Positions 1-8,528 of a stretch of 64,000 nucleotides of DNA are shown piece after piece (position 1 is the stretch's first letter; each line of letters starts with the position of its first letter). The notes beneath the pieces were generated by a model. It did not search any database. It was not told where the DNA came from and saw only the letters and a program-made list of their open reading frames with translations. Source of the DNA: Segatella hominis. GTDB taxonomy: Bacteria; Bacteroidota; Bacteroidia; Bacteroidales; Bacteroidaceae. Made by a program: the position numbers and the translations under genes. Where the stretch lies: contig NZ_CP137559.1 of NCBI RefSeq assembly GCF_019249725.2, positions 3,041,001 to 3,105,000 of the forward strand. Reading direction: 5' to 3'.

Positions 1-368
1 AGCATGCTAACGAGGAGATAGAGAAGCGTGTGGAGGACATCAAGGCTGTTTTCCCGAAGGAATGTGCAGAACTGGTGGATGCAGGAGATGCTTCTAAGGG
101 ATTCCGCCTGGAGGTGGTTTCCTACGATGACCTTACCATCGACCTGGCGCATCGTCTGGGAGCCAAGTTCTTAGTGAGAGGCGTAAGAAGTGCCAAGGAT
201 TTCGAGTATGAGCGTGAGCAGGCTGACATCAACAAGCAGTTGGGTGATGTAGAGACCATTCTTCTTTTTTCCGATCCTCGCTACAGCAGCATCAGTTCTA
301 CGCTCGTCAGGGAGTTGAGATTCTTCGGAAGAGAAGTGGATGAATTCCTGCCTAAGGCGAAAGTGTGA
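1..368 (+). CDS. coaD: Phosphopantetheine adenylyltransferase, 3' part
   Basis: This is the C-terminal part of CoaD, which joins ATP and 4'-phosphopantetheine to form dephospho-CoA in coenzyme A synthesis. The frame is open from base 3 to the window edge, so the N-terminus with the nucleotide-binding TxGH motif is missing. Visible family blocks are VVSYDDLTIDLAHRLGAKFL, the RGVRSAKDFEYERE segment with the substrate-binding arginine, and the C-terminal SSTLVRELRFFGREVDEFLP. These fit the family over the whole visible length. The stop is followed by about 125 bases with no recognisable gene before ybeY. The assignment is firm; only the start is unseen. Confidence 0.93.
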   Translation, partial: HANEEIEKRVEDIKAVFPKECAELVDAGDASKGFRLEVVSYDDLTIDLAHRLGAKFLVRGVRSAKDFEYEREQADINKQLGDVETILLFSDPRYSSISSTLVRELRFFGREVDEFLPKAKV

Positions 369-494
369 CAGGAATGAAGCACCTACTAACTTCATCGTAT
401 GAATCGAGAAGTGACGTGCAATCCTTGGAGAAATAAAGAATGAAGGAATAACAAAACAATTAAGAAATAACAGATAAAAATAGGAGGAAAAAGT

Positions 495-929
495 ATGATT
501 ACATACAATGTAGATGGCGTGAAAATGCCAAAGATCAAGAAGCGCGACACCAGTGCCTGGATTCGCAAGGTAGCTGCATCTCATGGTCGCAAGGTGGGAG
601 AGATAGGCTATATGTTTGTAGATGACGAGAAGATTCTCGAAGTGAATAATGAGTATCTGGGTCATGATTACTATACCGATGTCATCACCTTCGATTACGA
701 TGAGGATGATGTCATTAATGGCGACATCGTGATTTCGCTGGATACCGTGCGTACCAATGCCGAGCAGTTTGGCAAAACCTATGATGATGAGCTTCACCGT
801 GTCATCATCCATGGCATTCTGCACCTCTGTGGCATCAACGACAAAGGCCCGGGAGAGCGAGAAATCATGGAGGAGAACGAGAACAAGGCGCTCGCCCTGC
901 TCGAAGGTGCTTCGATTTTGAAGAAGTAA
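495..929 (+). CDS. ybeY: Endoribonuclease YbeY (rRNA maturation)
   Basis: This 144-residue protein is a YbeY-family zinc-dependent RNase acting in 16S rRNA 3' maturation and ribosome quality control. The signature near residues 104-112 reads IIHGILHLCGIND, giving two of the zinc-binding histidines of the family's HGxLHLxGxD motif. The third histidine seen in proteobacterial YbeY is replaced around the GINDKGPGE segment. I believe this is usual for Bacteroidota members rather than a defect. An AGGAGG-like purine stretch just before the ATG supports this start. It is followed by a heptamer repeat and a bidirectional terminator shared with convergent dusB. Confidence 0.92.
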   Translation: MITYNVDGVKMPKIKKRDTSAWIRKVAASHGRKVGEIGYMFVDDEKILEVNNEYLGHDYYTDVITFDYDEDDVINGDIVISLDTVRTNAEQFGKTYDDELHRVIIHGILHLCGINDKGPGEREIMEENENKALALLEGASILKK

Positions 930-1019
930 AGCTCCCTCTATAGTTTGAAGAAGTAAAACCCTTCTATAATTTGAGGAAGATAGGTTTCTTCTTTTTCCCA
1001 GTAGAAGTATAGAAAAAAC

Positions 1020-1050
1020 AACTGTTAACTGTTGACTGTTGACTGTGAAC
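1020..1050. repeat. Heptamer tandem repeat, family A (AACTGTT type)
   Basis: About four units of a 7-bp repeat, AACTGTT/GACTGTT, lie in the ybeY-dusB intergenic region. Relatives occur near 8628, 9597, 9711, 15978, 20351, 24281 and 31324, usually within or beside a terminator hairpin. Confidence 0.85.
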
Positions 1051-1059
1051 TAATAAAAA

Positions 1060-1098
1060 GGGGAGATTCCAACGCTGATGGTTGGAGTCTCCCTTTAT
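1060..1098. terminator. Bidirectional terminator between ybeY and dusB
   Basis: GGGAGATTCCAAC (1061-1073) pairs with GTTGGAGTCTCCC (1081-1093) with one G-T wobble. There is an A-run before and a T-run after, so the hairpin can end transcription from both convergent genes. Confidence 0.85.
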
Positions 1099-1142
1099 TT
1101 ATTTTTATGGTTCGGCGGGTTTACCATCCGCCGTAAACAAGT

Positions 1143-2132
1143 CTATATTTGTATTGCCTTTATTCTCTCCCGGCATTCTTTCAGGATTTCCTTCAGTTCA
1201 TCCTCCTTGTTGGCCCTAAGCATGGCGATGCGGGTCTGCTTGAAGTCAGGGATTCCCTTGAAGATAGGGGAGGCGGCCAGATGGCGACGGGTGTGGAGAA
1301 TGCCTCGATACTCGTCGATGCGCTCGATATTGATGCGGAGCTGCTCTTCCAGAAGGTCGATTTTCTCATCTACGGTCAGTGGGGCGGCACCGGTATTGTC
1401 GAGATAATCACGGATTTCCTTGAAAATCCAAGGCCTTCCGAAGGTGGCGCGACCAATCATCACAGCATCTACACCATAGCGGTCGAAGGCAAGTTTGGCT
1501 TCTTCCGGGGTCGTAATATCGCCGTTGCCGATGATTGGGATATGAATGCGGGGATTGTTCTTCACCTCTCCGATGAGGCTCCAGTCGGCTTCTCCCGTGT
1601 ACATCTGGCTACGGGTTCTGCCGTGGATGGTGAGGGCTTGGATGCCACAATCCTGCAACAGCTCAGCCAGGTCGGTAATGATGAGGTTGTCATTATCCCA
1701 ACCCAGTCGGGTTTTTACGGTTACAGGCACATTGACTGCTTTCACCACTTCTCTTGTAATATCCAGCATCAGAGGAATATTGCGGAGCATACCAGCTCCA
1801 GCGCCCTTTCCTGCCACTTTCTTGACGGGGCAACCGAAGTTGATGTCGATCACGTCCGGATGAGCCTGTTCTACAATTTTTGCAGCTTCCACCATATCCT
1901 CGGTGGTGCGGCCGTAAATCTGAATGCCCACAGGGCGCTCCTCATCGCTTATCGTAAGCTTGCTGACGGTGCTCTTGATGCTTCTCACCAAAGCTTCTGC
2001 CGATACAAACTCAGTATAAACCATGGCTGCTCCGAATCGCTTGCAGAGCATGCGAAAACCAATATCCGTTACGTCTTCCATCGGAGCGAGGAAGAGAGGC
2101 TGCGAGCCAAATTCTATATTTCCTATTTTCAT
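1143..2132 (-). CDS. dusB: tRNA-dihydrouridine synthase
   Basis: This 329-residue FMN- and NADPH-dependent enzyme reduces specific uridines in tRNA. The N-terminal block PLFLAPMEDVTDIGFR is the flavin-binding start of the TIM barrel. INFGCPVKKV carries the catalytic cysteine (Cys101), followed by the AGAGML segment, and LTIHGRTRSQMYTGEADW and PIIGNGDI are further family blocks. Length is normal. The TAnnTTTG-type box TAATTTTG on the minus strand at 2230-2237 is a likely promoter. The gene converges on ybeY and is preceded by an AGAGTGA-type repeat. Whether it is DusB-like in tRNA position specificity is inferred from overall similarity only. Confidence 0.92.
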   Translation of the reverse strand: MKIGNIEFGSQPLFLAPMEDVTDIGFRMLCKRFGAAMVYTEFVSAEALVRSIKSTVSKLTISDEERPVGIQIYGRTTEDMVEAAKIVEQAHPDVIDINFGCPVKKVAGKGAGAGMLRNIPLMLDITREVVKAVNVPVTVKTRLGWDNDNLIITDLAELLQDCGIQALTIHGRTRSQMYTGEADWSLIGEVKNNPRIHIPIIGNGDITTPEEAKLAFDRYGVDAVMIGRATFGRPWIFKEIRDYLDNTGAAPLTVDEKIDLLEEQLRINIERIDEYRGILHTRRHLAASPIFKGIPDFKQTRIAMLRANKEDELKEILKECRERIKAIQI

Positions 2133-2139
2133 GAGTTAA

Positions 2140-2171
2140 GTGAAGAGTGAAGAACGAAGAGTGAAGAATCC
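2140..2171. repeat. Heptamer tandem repeat, family B (AGAGTGA type)
   Basis: Four units of the 7-bp repeat AGAGTGA/AGAACGA lie directly upstream of dusB. A reverse-complement array at 2293-2320 faces it across the dusB-dprA gap, so the two form an inverted pair. Confidence 0.8.
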
Positions 2172-2229
2172 AATAGCTTTTGTGGATATATTGTACTCTG
2201 TGTCCTTTTTGTTATCATTTTTGCGGCTG

Positions 2230-2237
2230 CAAAATTA
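2230..2237 (-). promoter_or_regulatory. dusB promoter -7 box
   Basis: The minus strand reads TAATTTTG, matching the Bacteroidota -7 consensus TAnnTTTG, about 100 bases before the dusB start. No clear TTTG -33 box is seen at the expected distance. Confidence 0.5.
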
Positions 2238-2292
2238 CATCAAATTTTTGAAATAAAAGAAGAAAGAGTAGAATAAGCGCAATTTCACACTT

Positions 2293-2320
2293 GAATTCTT
2301 CACTCTTCACTCTTCACTTC
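2293..2320. repeat. Heptamer repeat family B overlapping the dprA stop
   Basis: Read on the minus strand this is AAG-TGA followed by AGAGTGA units and ending in GAATTC. The first TGA of the array is the stop codon of dprA. The array at 3524-3557 supplies the stop of the next gene in the same way. Confidence 0.8.
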
Positions 2321-3441
2321 AAAAGATGATACATTCCTCCAGCCAATGTCCTGATGAGCCCTTTCATTTCTAATGTGAAGAGGAGGGCGGCGAGGCGGCT
2401 GATGTCGATGCCGCTCTGCACGGAAATCATGTTGATCTGCAGGTCGTTGTTTCTTGACAGAACATCCACGATGGCTTGTTCTTCTGCAGAAAGGTCGGGG
2501 AAGAGACTGCGCTCAATGCCCTGCTGCTTGGCGCGCATCAGCTTGGCGTCATCCTGCCAACCCATATCCTTCACGAAGTCGGCGGCAGAGGTGAGGAGTG
2601 TGGCTCCATTGTCGCGTATCAGATTGTTGCAACCCTCGCTATAGCAGTCGCCTATCCTGCCAGGGAAGGCGAAGACATCACGGTTGTAGGACTGGGAAAT
2701 CTGGCAGGTGATGAGGCCGCCTCCGTGGGCCATGCTTTCGATGAGGATACAGGCATCCGACATTCCTGCCACGATGCGGTTGCGGCGCACGAAGTTGATC
2801 TTGTCGGCATTCGTCTGGGTCAGAAATTCTGTGAGCAGTCCACCCTGTTCTATCATCCTCAGCGCCGTTTCCTTGTGGCGGTTGGGGTAGAGGTCGTCCA
2901 GTCCGTGAGCCAGCACGCCTACCGTCTCATACCCCTTGTCGAGCGCCTGTCGGTGGGCATTGATGTCCACTCCGTAGGCGAGTCCGCTCACGATGAGAAC
3001 CTGTGGACAGAGCTGCTTCAGTTCGGTGACGAATCGGCGGATGAGATCCTCGCCGTAAGGAGTGCAATGGCGGGTTCCCACGATATTGATGACGCGCTGC
3101 TGGTTCAGGTTGGCGTTGCCCTTGTAGAAGAGCATGAGCGGCGCATCATCGCATTCTCTGAGTCGGCTGGGGTAGCGTTCGTCGTTCATCGTGAGGGGTT
3201 CTATGCCGTAGCGCAGGTCGTATTCCAGTTCCACTTCAGCCCTTTTTCTTGCCTCATCGCTATTCTGGATGGCGTTCACGAGTTTATCTGAGGCATCGGG
3301 CAGGATGTCACGGAGATTGTTCTTATGCTCCATGATGAGCGTGGCGGAGCCTACCTTTCTATATAGTTCCAGCATTCCCGCAAGGCTGAAGTAGTTGAGC
3401 CTTGTGAGGAGAATCGTATTTAAAATTTCTTGTTGATCCAC
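2314..3441 (-). CDS. dprA: DNA-processing protein DprA
   Basis: This 375-residue protein is DprA, which protects incoming single-stranded DNA and loads RecA during natural transformation. The central Rossmann-like domain shows INIVGTRHCTPYGEDLIRRF and VSGLAYGVDINAHRQAL. The later NFVRRNRIVAGMSD and GGGLITCQISQSYNRDVFAFPG blocks are also typical. An N-terminal helix-hairpin-helix-like part and a C-terminal winged-helix-like part (about residues 310-375) complete the usual layout. The gene follows a DUF2851 gene on the same strand and may share its transcript. The stop codon comes from a heptamer repeat, so the C-terminus may have been reset by repeat insertion. Annotation is firm. Confidence 0.93.
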   Translation of the reverse strand: MDQQEILNTILLTRLNYFSLAGMLELYRKVGSATLIMEHKNNLRDILPDASDKLVNAIQNSDEARKRAEVELEYDLRYGIEPLTMNDERYPSRLRECDDAPLMLFYKGNANLNQQRVINIVGTRHCTPYGEDLIRRFVTELKQLCPQVLIVSGLAYGVDINAHRQALDKGYETVGVLAHGLDDLYPNRHKETALRMIEQGGLLTEFLTQTNADKINFVRRNRIVAGMSDACILIESMAHGGGLITCQISQSYNRDVFAFPGRIGDCYSEGCNNLIRDNGATLLTSAADFVKDMGWQDDAKLMRAKQQGIERSLFPDLSAEEQAIVDVLSRNNDLQINMISVQSGIDISRLAALLFTLEMKGLIRTLAGGMYHLLK

Positions 3442-3523
3442 GGTGTTGTTTTTGATTTATTGTTTGTAATTTAATAGTTAGGTTTGCACCTTTGAGAGCT
3501 AAGGGCTTTCCCTACATGCTGTA

Positions 3524-3557
3524 GAATTCTTCACTCTTCGTTCTTCACTCTTCACTT
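3524..3557. repeat. Heptamer repeat family B overlapping the DUF2851 stop
   Basis: Four 7-bp AGAGTGA/AGAACGA units lie on the minus strand and end in GAATTC. The first TGA (3552-3554) is the stop of the DUF2851 gene, the same arrangement as at dprA. Confidence 0.8.
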
Positions 3558-4847
3558 TCTCTTCAGGTACTCATATCCTATCCTGCATCTCAGACATTCC
3601 TTCTTGTCGCAATATTCCTTTTTCAGTTGGATGAGGGCTTGCGAGTCTCCGGCGTTTTCCACTTCCAGTCCGCATTGCTGCCACATTCTCACGATATGGT
3701 TGTTTTCAGCCTTCAGTTCCTCCAGGAATTCGAAAGCCCGGTCGCAGTACTTTTCCTCACCTCTGTGCCGTCCGTAGGCAAAGAGGATGGGAATGACGGT
3801 GTTGATGATGAGCAGGTTGAGCGAGAAAGGAGATATGTGCTTCTCGTTGCGTATGCTCTCGCTTCCGAAGGTGTAATGCGTCTCCCAGTAGGGTGTAACC
3901 GATGTTTTCAACACTCCGATGACCTCCTTCACGGTGGTGGCTTCGAGCAGATGGCTGAGACTTGCCTGGCGTCGGAAATAGAGGTTGACCAGTTGGGAGA
4001 TGCGGATGTGGGGGAAGTTCTGCGGGCGCAGTCTCAGAAAGCGCCAGAGCTTGTAGTCTATGGGCGCGAGCGAGAATTTATGTTGCAGATAGAGGTATTC
4101 ATTCCTGAGTTTGGAGAAATATCCGTCGTTCAGTGCGTCTTTCTGATAGCGTTCGGGGATGGTTGACAGTTCGAGCAGTCCAGCCTGTCCTAAGAAGATG
4201 GCTTCTATCTGGAAGAGGTCGTCGCGGTGATGATCTACCGAGTGCAGGGGGATGGAGAGAGCCCATTGCTCAAAGGCTTCCCCGTTGATGCCGAATCCGT
4301 AGTTGCGAGCCAGGGTTATGAAGTATGCGTTTTCCCAGTCGCCATTGCATTTCTTCACTCTCTCGGCAATAGCTTCTGTTTTCTGTGAGAGTCGCTCGGT
4401 TTGCAGGGCGCTCATCCAGGAGTGTACGGAGAGTCGGGTGAGGGCAGGGATAATCTGATAGCAGGGTGGATACTGGTCGATGGAGAGCAGTTCCTGATAG
4501 TGTCGGAGCACGTTTTCGGGTATGCTGAGCTGCATCTGCGTGAGGGGTTCTCCCTTGGAGTTGCGGGCTTCCAGGTCGATGATTCCGCATACGTGGAGCA
4601 CCACGTTGTCGTATCGCTCGTCCTTCTCGTGTCCGTGCAGATACCAGTCGCTCGCCTTGTCGTGTATTTCGATATTGCCCACCCAGAGCATTCCGTCTAT
4701 CTTGATTTTAGCATTGAAGAAATCGGGCCCCGCATTGCGGTTGTGCAGTCCTGGGTCGATGACTTCCACCTGCCGATGGTCGGTAGTATGGAGAGGAGAA
4801 AGTGGAAACAGCTTGTGTTTCCATACATAGTGAAGTAATTGCTCCAT
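3552..4847 (-). CDS. DUF2851 family protein
   Basis: This 431-residue protein resembles the DUF2851 family, which is common in Bacteroidota and has no established function. The N-terminal part carries the conserved-looking blocks RQVEVIDPGLHNRNAGPDFF, GNIEIHDKASDWYLHGH and YDNVVLHVC, suggesting an N-terminal domain with conserved His, Asp and Asn. The C-terminus has a four-cysteine pattern (CDKKECLRCRIG) that could bind a metal. No signal peptide or membrane segment is seen, so it is probably cytoplasmic. It lies between the thioesterase gene and dprA on the same strand. Family recognition is from memory of these blocks. Confidence 0.8.
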   Translation of the reverse strand: MEQLLHYVWKHKLFPLSPLHTTDHRQVEVIDPGLHNRNAGPDFFNAKIKIDGMLWVGNIEIHDKASDWYLHGHEKDERYDNVVLHVCGIIDLEARNSKGEPLTQMQLSIPENVLRHYQELLSIDQYPPCYQIIPALTRLSVHSWMSALQTERLSQKTEAIAERVKKCNGDWENAYFITLARNYGFGINGEAFEQWALSIPLHSVDHHRDDLFQIEAIFLGQAGLLELSTIPERYQKDALNDGYFSKLRNEYLYLQHKFSLAPIDYKLWRFLRLRPQNFPHIRISQLVNLYFRRQASLSHLLEATTVKEVIGVLKTSVTPYWETHYTFGSESIRNEKHISPFSLNLLIINTVIPILFAYGRHRGEEKYCDRAFEFLEELKAENNHIVRMWQQCGLEVENAGDSQALIQLKKEYCDKKECLRCRIGYEYLKRK

Positions 4848-4861
4848 GATAGTTTTCTTTA

Positions 4862-4900
4862 TTTGGTTTCAAAAGATTTGGTTTCAAAAGATTTGGTTTT
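4862..4900. repeat. 15-bp tandem repeat (2.6 copies)
   Basis: TTTGGTTTCAAAAGA is present twice exactly, followed by a partial third copy. It lies between the thioesterase stop and the DUF2851 start and reaches the stop codon of the thioesterase gene. Confidence 0.85.
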
Positions 4901-5301
4901 TAAAGCCAGCGCTCGAAAGCCTTGTCGTAGTCTTCGCTATTACCCAATCTGCCATTGATGAGGCACACCAGTTCCACGGTAGCCTTGAGGCAGAGTTTCT
5001 CATCGTTAGCACGGAAAATGTCCTGATGGAAGATGTATCTTACGCCCTGCTTTTCCAGCCACAGGCGGGAGAGGAATTCATCGTCGCACTGCAGCGGCAC
5101 CTTGTATTGCAGGTTCATGCGAGCCACTACTGCGTCCACGCCCTTATTGTGCATTTCTGCAAAGCTGAGTCCGCATTCCTTCAGGAAGAGATGGCGCGTA
5201 TGTTCCATGTAGTGCAGATAGTTGGCATTGTTTACGATTCCCTCTATGTCGCACTCATAGTCGCGCACCTCCATCTTTGTTTCAAATATATATTTGCTCA
5301 T
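4900..5301 (-). CDS. Acyl-CoA thioesterase, YbgC/4HBT-like hot-dog fold
   Basis: This 133-residue protein is a small hot-dog-fold thioesterase that hydrolyses acyl-CoA esters. The N-terminal RDYECDIEGIVNNANYLHYMEHTRH contains the conserved Asp before the N-x-x-x-Y-L helix that defines the YbgC/FcbC branch. The segment AVVARMNLQYKVPLQCDDE is the typical central strand. Length is normal for the family and there is no signal peptide. It sits head to tail with the DUF2851 gene with a 52-bp gap filled by a tandem repeat. The physiological acyl group cannot be read from sequence. Confidence 0.88.
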   Translation of the reverse strand: MSKYIFETKMEVRDYECDIEGIVNNANYLHYMEHTRHLFLKECGLSFAEMHNKGVDAVVARMNLQYKVPLQCDDEFLSRLWLEKQGVRYIFHQDIFRANDEKLCLKATVELVCLINGRLGNSEDYDKAFERWL

Positions 5302-5341
5302 AATCTCTTATTTTTTTATTCTTTCAGCATATCTTTTATTT

Positions 5342-5482
5342 TCTTCTTGTCTTTAGGGAAGTCCTTTCTTCTTGGGGAAGTCCTTTCTTCTTGGGAAGTC
5401 CTTTCTTCTTGGGAAGTCTTTTCTTCTTGAGGAAGTCCTTTCTTCTTGGAGAAGCTTTTCTTCTTGGAGAAGCCCTTTTTAT
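5342..5482. repeat. 20-21 bp degenerate tandem repeat
   Basis: About six copies of GGGAAGTCCTTTCTTCTT lie upstream of the thioesterase gene. On the minus strand both flanks carry a short sequence coding KDxLKE-stop (near 5490 and 5320), so the repeat seems to have duplicated a small tail. Lengths of 20, 21 and 22 bp break any reading frame, so it is not coding now. The rest of the 5302-5683 gap holds only the dapB promoter. Confidence 0.75.
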
Positions 5483-5643
5483 TCCTTCAGAATGTCTTTC
5501 AAATTCTTCTCAGAAGTAGGCTAAATGTTTAGAATCATACGATTTTGCCCCAAATCACTGCAAAAATAAGCAAAATTTTCTATTTATTACTATAATAATG
5601 CGCTTTTTTCTACAAATAAATCGGTTTTTCCAAGATTTTTGAT

Positions 5644-5651
5644 TATTTTTG
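5644..5651 (+). promoter_or_regulatory. dapB promoter -7 box
   Basis: TATTTTTG matches the Bacteroidota TAnnTTTG box, 33 bases before the dapB ATG. The -33 region is T-rich without a clear TTTG. Confidence 0.6.
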
Positions 5652-5683
5652 CCGAAAGGAATAAACAAAAAAACAAGATAACA

Positions 5684-6445
5684 ATGAAAATAGCTTTGAT
5701 AGGCTACGGCAAGATGGGACACATGATCGAAGAGATCGCCTTGCAGCGTGGCCATGAAATCGTATGTAAGATTGACGTAAATAACCCTGAAGATATCGAC
5801 AGCCCGGAGTTCTGCTCTGCGGATGTGGCTATCGAGTTTACCAACCCTACTGCCGCTTACGGCAACTATCTCAAGGCTTTCTCCCACAATGTAAAGGTGG
5901 TTTCGGGTTCTACCGGATGGATGAAAGACCATAAGGAAGACGTGGAGAAACTCTGCGCCGATGGTAAGCAGACCCTCTTCTGGGCCTCTAATTTCAGTAT
6001 CGGTGTGGCTATCTTCTCTGCCGTCAACCGCTATCTGGCTAAGATTATGAACGGGTTCCCACAGTACTCTGTATGTATGCAGGAAACCCACCACGTACAT
6101 AAGCTTGATGCTCCTTCTGGCACAGCCATCACCCTGGCAGAGGAAATCATCGACAATATCGACCGCAAGAAAGACTGGAAGCGCGGCGTGACTTACTGGA
6201 CTGAGGACGGTCATCACGATGAGGGCGATCAGAACATCACTGATGAGGACCTGGTAATCAACTGCGTGCGCGATGGTGAGGTGCCTGGAATCCATGCCGT
6301 GATGTACGATTCTGATGCCGATATGATTACCATCGAGCATAGTGCTCATTCACGTAAGGGCTTCGCGCTTGGAGCTGTGCTTGCAGCTGAGTTCACAGCC
6401 AACCATTCCGGTCTGCTTACTACTTCAGATCTCTTTAAGTTCTAA
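5684..6445 (+). CDS. dapB: 4-hydroxy-tetrahydrodipicolinate reductase
   Basis: This 253-residue enzyme reduces hydroxy-tetrahydrodipicolinate in the diaminopimelate/lysine pathway. The N-terminus MKIALIGYGKMGHMIEE is the NAD(P)-binding Rossmann start, which fixes the ATG at 5684 even though the frame is open further upstream. The family signature ETHHVHKLDAPSGTA (about residues 134-148) gives the catalytic histidine and lysine. The start lies only 33 bases after a promoter box, which also argues against an upstream start. It is followed by signal peptidase genes after a 130-base gap, with no sign of functional linkage. Confidence 0.95.
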   Translation: MKIALIGYGKMGHMIEEIALQRGHEIVCKIDVNNPEDIDSPEFCSADVAIEFTNPTAAYGNYLKAFSHNVKVVSGSTGWMKDHKEDVEKLCADGKQTLFWASNFSIGVAIFSAVNRYLAKIMNGFPQYSVCMQETHHVHKLDAPSGTAITLAEEIIDNIDRKKDWKRGVTYWTEDGHHDEGDQNITDEDLVINCVRDGEVPGIHAVMYDSDADMITIEHSAHSRKGFALGAVLAAEFTANHSGLLTTSDLFKF

Positions 6446-6575
6446 ATGATAATACAAGTTCAGATTGGTTCTAAAGATTAAGTGCAGTTTGGCTTCTCAG
6501 GGTTATGTTCTGATGGAGCCTTCTAACAGTTCTTCTATAAAGTTCTGATCTGATAAGCAGAAAAAAGAGAAAAAA

Positions 6576-8024
6576 ATGATAGATAAAGAGAAACAAAAAC
6601 TGAATATGAAGGTGCAGTGGACGAAGTTTGCCATTGTGATAGTACTGTACCTTACATTCCTCATCTGGTTGAAGAGTTGGCTGGGACTGATCGTAGTGCC
6701 ATTCATCTTTGATGTGTATATTACCAAGAAGATACGCTGGCAGTGGTGGAAGGACTCAGAGGGGCCTGTACGCTTCATCATGAGCTGGGTAGATGCCCTG
6801 GTATTCGCCCTCGTGGCAGTATATTTCATCAATCTGTTCTTCTTCCAGAACTATGTGATTCCGTCTTCATCTCTCGAGAAGAGCCTTCTCACGGGCGACT
6901 ATCTTTTCGTGAGCAAGGTGAGCTACGGTCCACGTATTCCTCAGACTCCACTCACCATGCCTCTCACCCAGCACACCATGCCGCTGGTCAACGTGAAGAG
7001 CTACTGCGAATGGCCTCACTGGGATTACCGCCGTGTGAAGGGATTGGGCAATGTGAAGCTCAACGATATCGTGGTGTTCAATTATCCTGCGGGCGATACT
7101 TTGGTGAATGAAGAGCGCTATCAGGCACAGGATTACTACCAGATGGTGTATGGATTCGGCGAGCAGATTTTGGAGCAGAACGGACTTTCCAAGGACGTGA
7201 GACAGATGAATCCGCTGCAGCAGCGCCAGTATTTCGAGCAGGTTTACCAGGTGGGCAGAAGCTACATCGTGAGCAATCCGGGCGAATATGGCGACATCAT
7301 CAGCCGACCTACCGACCGCCGCGAGAACTACGTGAAGCGCTGCGTTGGTTTGCCAGGACAGACCCTGCAGATCAAGAATCGCATTGTATATCTGGACGGC
7401 AAGGCCAACAAGGAGCCTGACAATGTGCAATATACCTACAAGATGAAGCTCAAGGGCGAGTTCCCGATGGATTTGGCAGACGAGTTGGGCATTACCAATG
7501 AGGACTTGCTGACCTACAACCAGTCGGGTGCCATTCCGCTTACCCGCAAGGCTTATCTCGCTCTGAAGGCCAACAAGAATCTGGTGGAGAGCATCTCCAT
7601 CAATACCGATGCTACTTATGGCGACCTCTATCCGCTGAATGCCTATACGGGTTGGACGCGCGATAATTACGGTCCGGTATGGATTCCTAAGAAGGGCCAG
7701 TCTATCGCCCTCACGCTGAAGAATCTGCCTGTATATGAGCGTTGCATCAAGGTGTATGAGGGCAACGACCTGAAGGTGGACCGCCAGGGCCGCATCTTCA
7801 TCAACGGCAAGCAGGCGAAGAGTTACACCTTCAAGCTCGACTATTACTGGATGATGGGCGATAACCGCCACAATTCAGCCGATTCCCGCTATTGGGGCTT
7901 TGTGCCTGAGGATCATGTAGTGGGCAAACCTATCTTCATCTGGTGGAGCCACAGTCCAGACCATCCGGGCTTCTCGGGTATTCGCTGGAACCGACTCTTC
8001 AAGTTTGTCGATAACATCAAGTAA
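6576..8024 (+). CDS. lepB: Signal peptidase I
   Basis: This 482-residue inner-membrane serine protease removes signal peptides from exported proteins. Two hydrophobic segments (about residues 17-47 and 70-92) anchor it. The catalytic serine is Ser99 in VIPSSSLEKSL and the general-base lysine is Lys254 in NYVKRCVGLPGQT. The GDNRHNSADSRYWGFVP block near the C-terminus is the family's last box. The long insertion between the serine and lysine boxes is larger than in E. coli LepB and fits the long Bacteroidota form. It is followed after 30 bases by a shorter S26 homologue lacking both catalytic residues. Confidence 0.94.
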   Translation: MIDKEKQKLNMKVQWTKFAIVIVLYLTFLIWLKSWLGLIVVPFIFDVYITKKIRWQWWKDSEGPVRFIMSWVDALVFALVAVYFINLFFFQNYVIPSSSLEKSLLTGDYLFVSKVSYGPRIPQTPLTMPLTQHTMPLVNVKSYCEWPHWDYRRVKGLGNVKLNDIVVFNYPAGDTLVNEERYQAQDYYQMVYGFGEQILEQNGLSKDVRQMNPLQQRQYFEQVYQVGRSYIVSNPGEYGDIISRPTDRRENYVKRCVGLPGQTLQIKNRIVYLDGKANKEPDNVQYTYKMKLKGEFPMDLADELGITNEDLLTYNQSGAIPLTRKAYLALKANKNLVESISINTDATYGDLYPLNAYTGWTRDNYGPVWIPKKGQSIALTLKNLPVYERCIKVYEGNDLKVDRQGRIFINGKQAKSYTFKLDYYWMMGDNRHNSADSRYWGFVPEDHVVGKPIFIWWSHSPDHPGFSGIRWNRLFKFVDNIK

Positions 8025-8054
8025 GGTCGATAACAAAAGTAAGACTCAGACGGT

Positions 8055-8528
8055 TTGAAAATAGCATTCAAGTTCCTCCTCTCATTGGTGCTGGCATTGC
8101 TCTTAGCATGGGGCATCCGCACCTATGTATTCACTGTCTATTCTGTGCCCGAAGGTGGGCTTCCTCCCCAGCTGAAGGAGGGCAACAGAGTGATAGTGAA
8201 CAGGATTGACTGCGATATTTTCAGCCGTGGCGAGACGATAGTTTTCACCGATTCTGTGGAGTGCCTCATTACTCCGAAGTCGAAATATACGGGCAGGGAG
8301 AAGGAAGGCTCTTATGTGCGGGGCTGGATGGAAGCCAATTTCATCGGAGTCATCGAGCAGATGCCTGGTGATACGATTCGCATGGGCAGGGAGCGATACG
8401 TCATTCCTACCATCTGCTGCAAGCGCTGCGGTTGTAAGGATTGCCGCTTCTATCTCGTGCGCACAGCGAAAGGAAAAACCATTGTCCACAAGCATCAGAT
8501 TATCGGAAAAGCATATAAACTCTTTTAG
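8055..8528 (+). CDS. S26-family signal peptidase homologue lacking the catalytic dyad
   Basis: This 157-residue protein starts at a TTG and has one N-terminal membrane segment (residues 5-22). It aligns with signal peptidase I, but VPEGGLPPQL stands where LepB has VIPSSSLEKSL, so the serine is Gly35. FIGVIEQMPGDTI stands where LepB has the lysine box, so the lysine is Gly98. A four-cysteine cluster (CCKRCGCKDC, about residues 121-130) could bind a metal or form disulfides. It is 30 bases after lepB and surely co-transcribed. I infer a pseudo-enzyme that may assist or regulate LepB. The other possibility is simple decay, though the frame is intact. Confidence 0.75.
   Translation: MKIAFKFLLSLVLALLLAWGIRTYVFTVYSVPEGGLPPQLKEGNRVIVNRIDCDIFSRGETIVFTDSVECLITPKSKYTGREKEGSYVRGWMEANFIGVIEQMPGDTIRMGRERYVIPTICCKRCGCKDCRFYLVRTAKGKTIVHKHQIIGKAYKLF

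Noticed and set aside
1149..2150. 333-residue plus-strand frame opposite dusB
   Set aside because: Antisense of a well-supported gene, with no recognisable domain.
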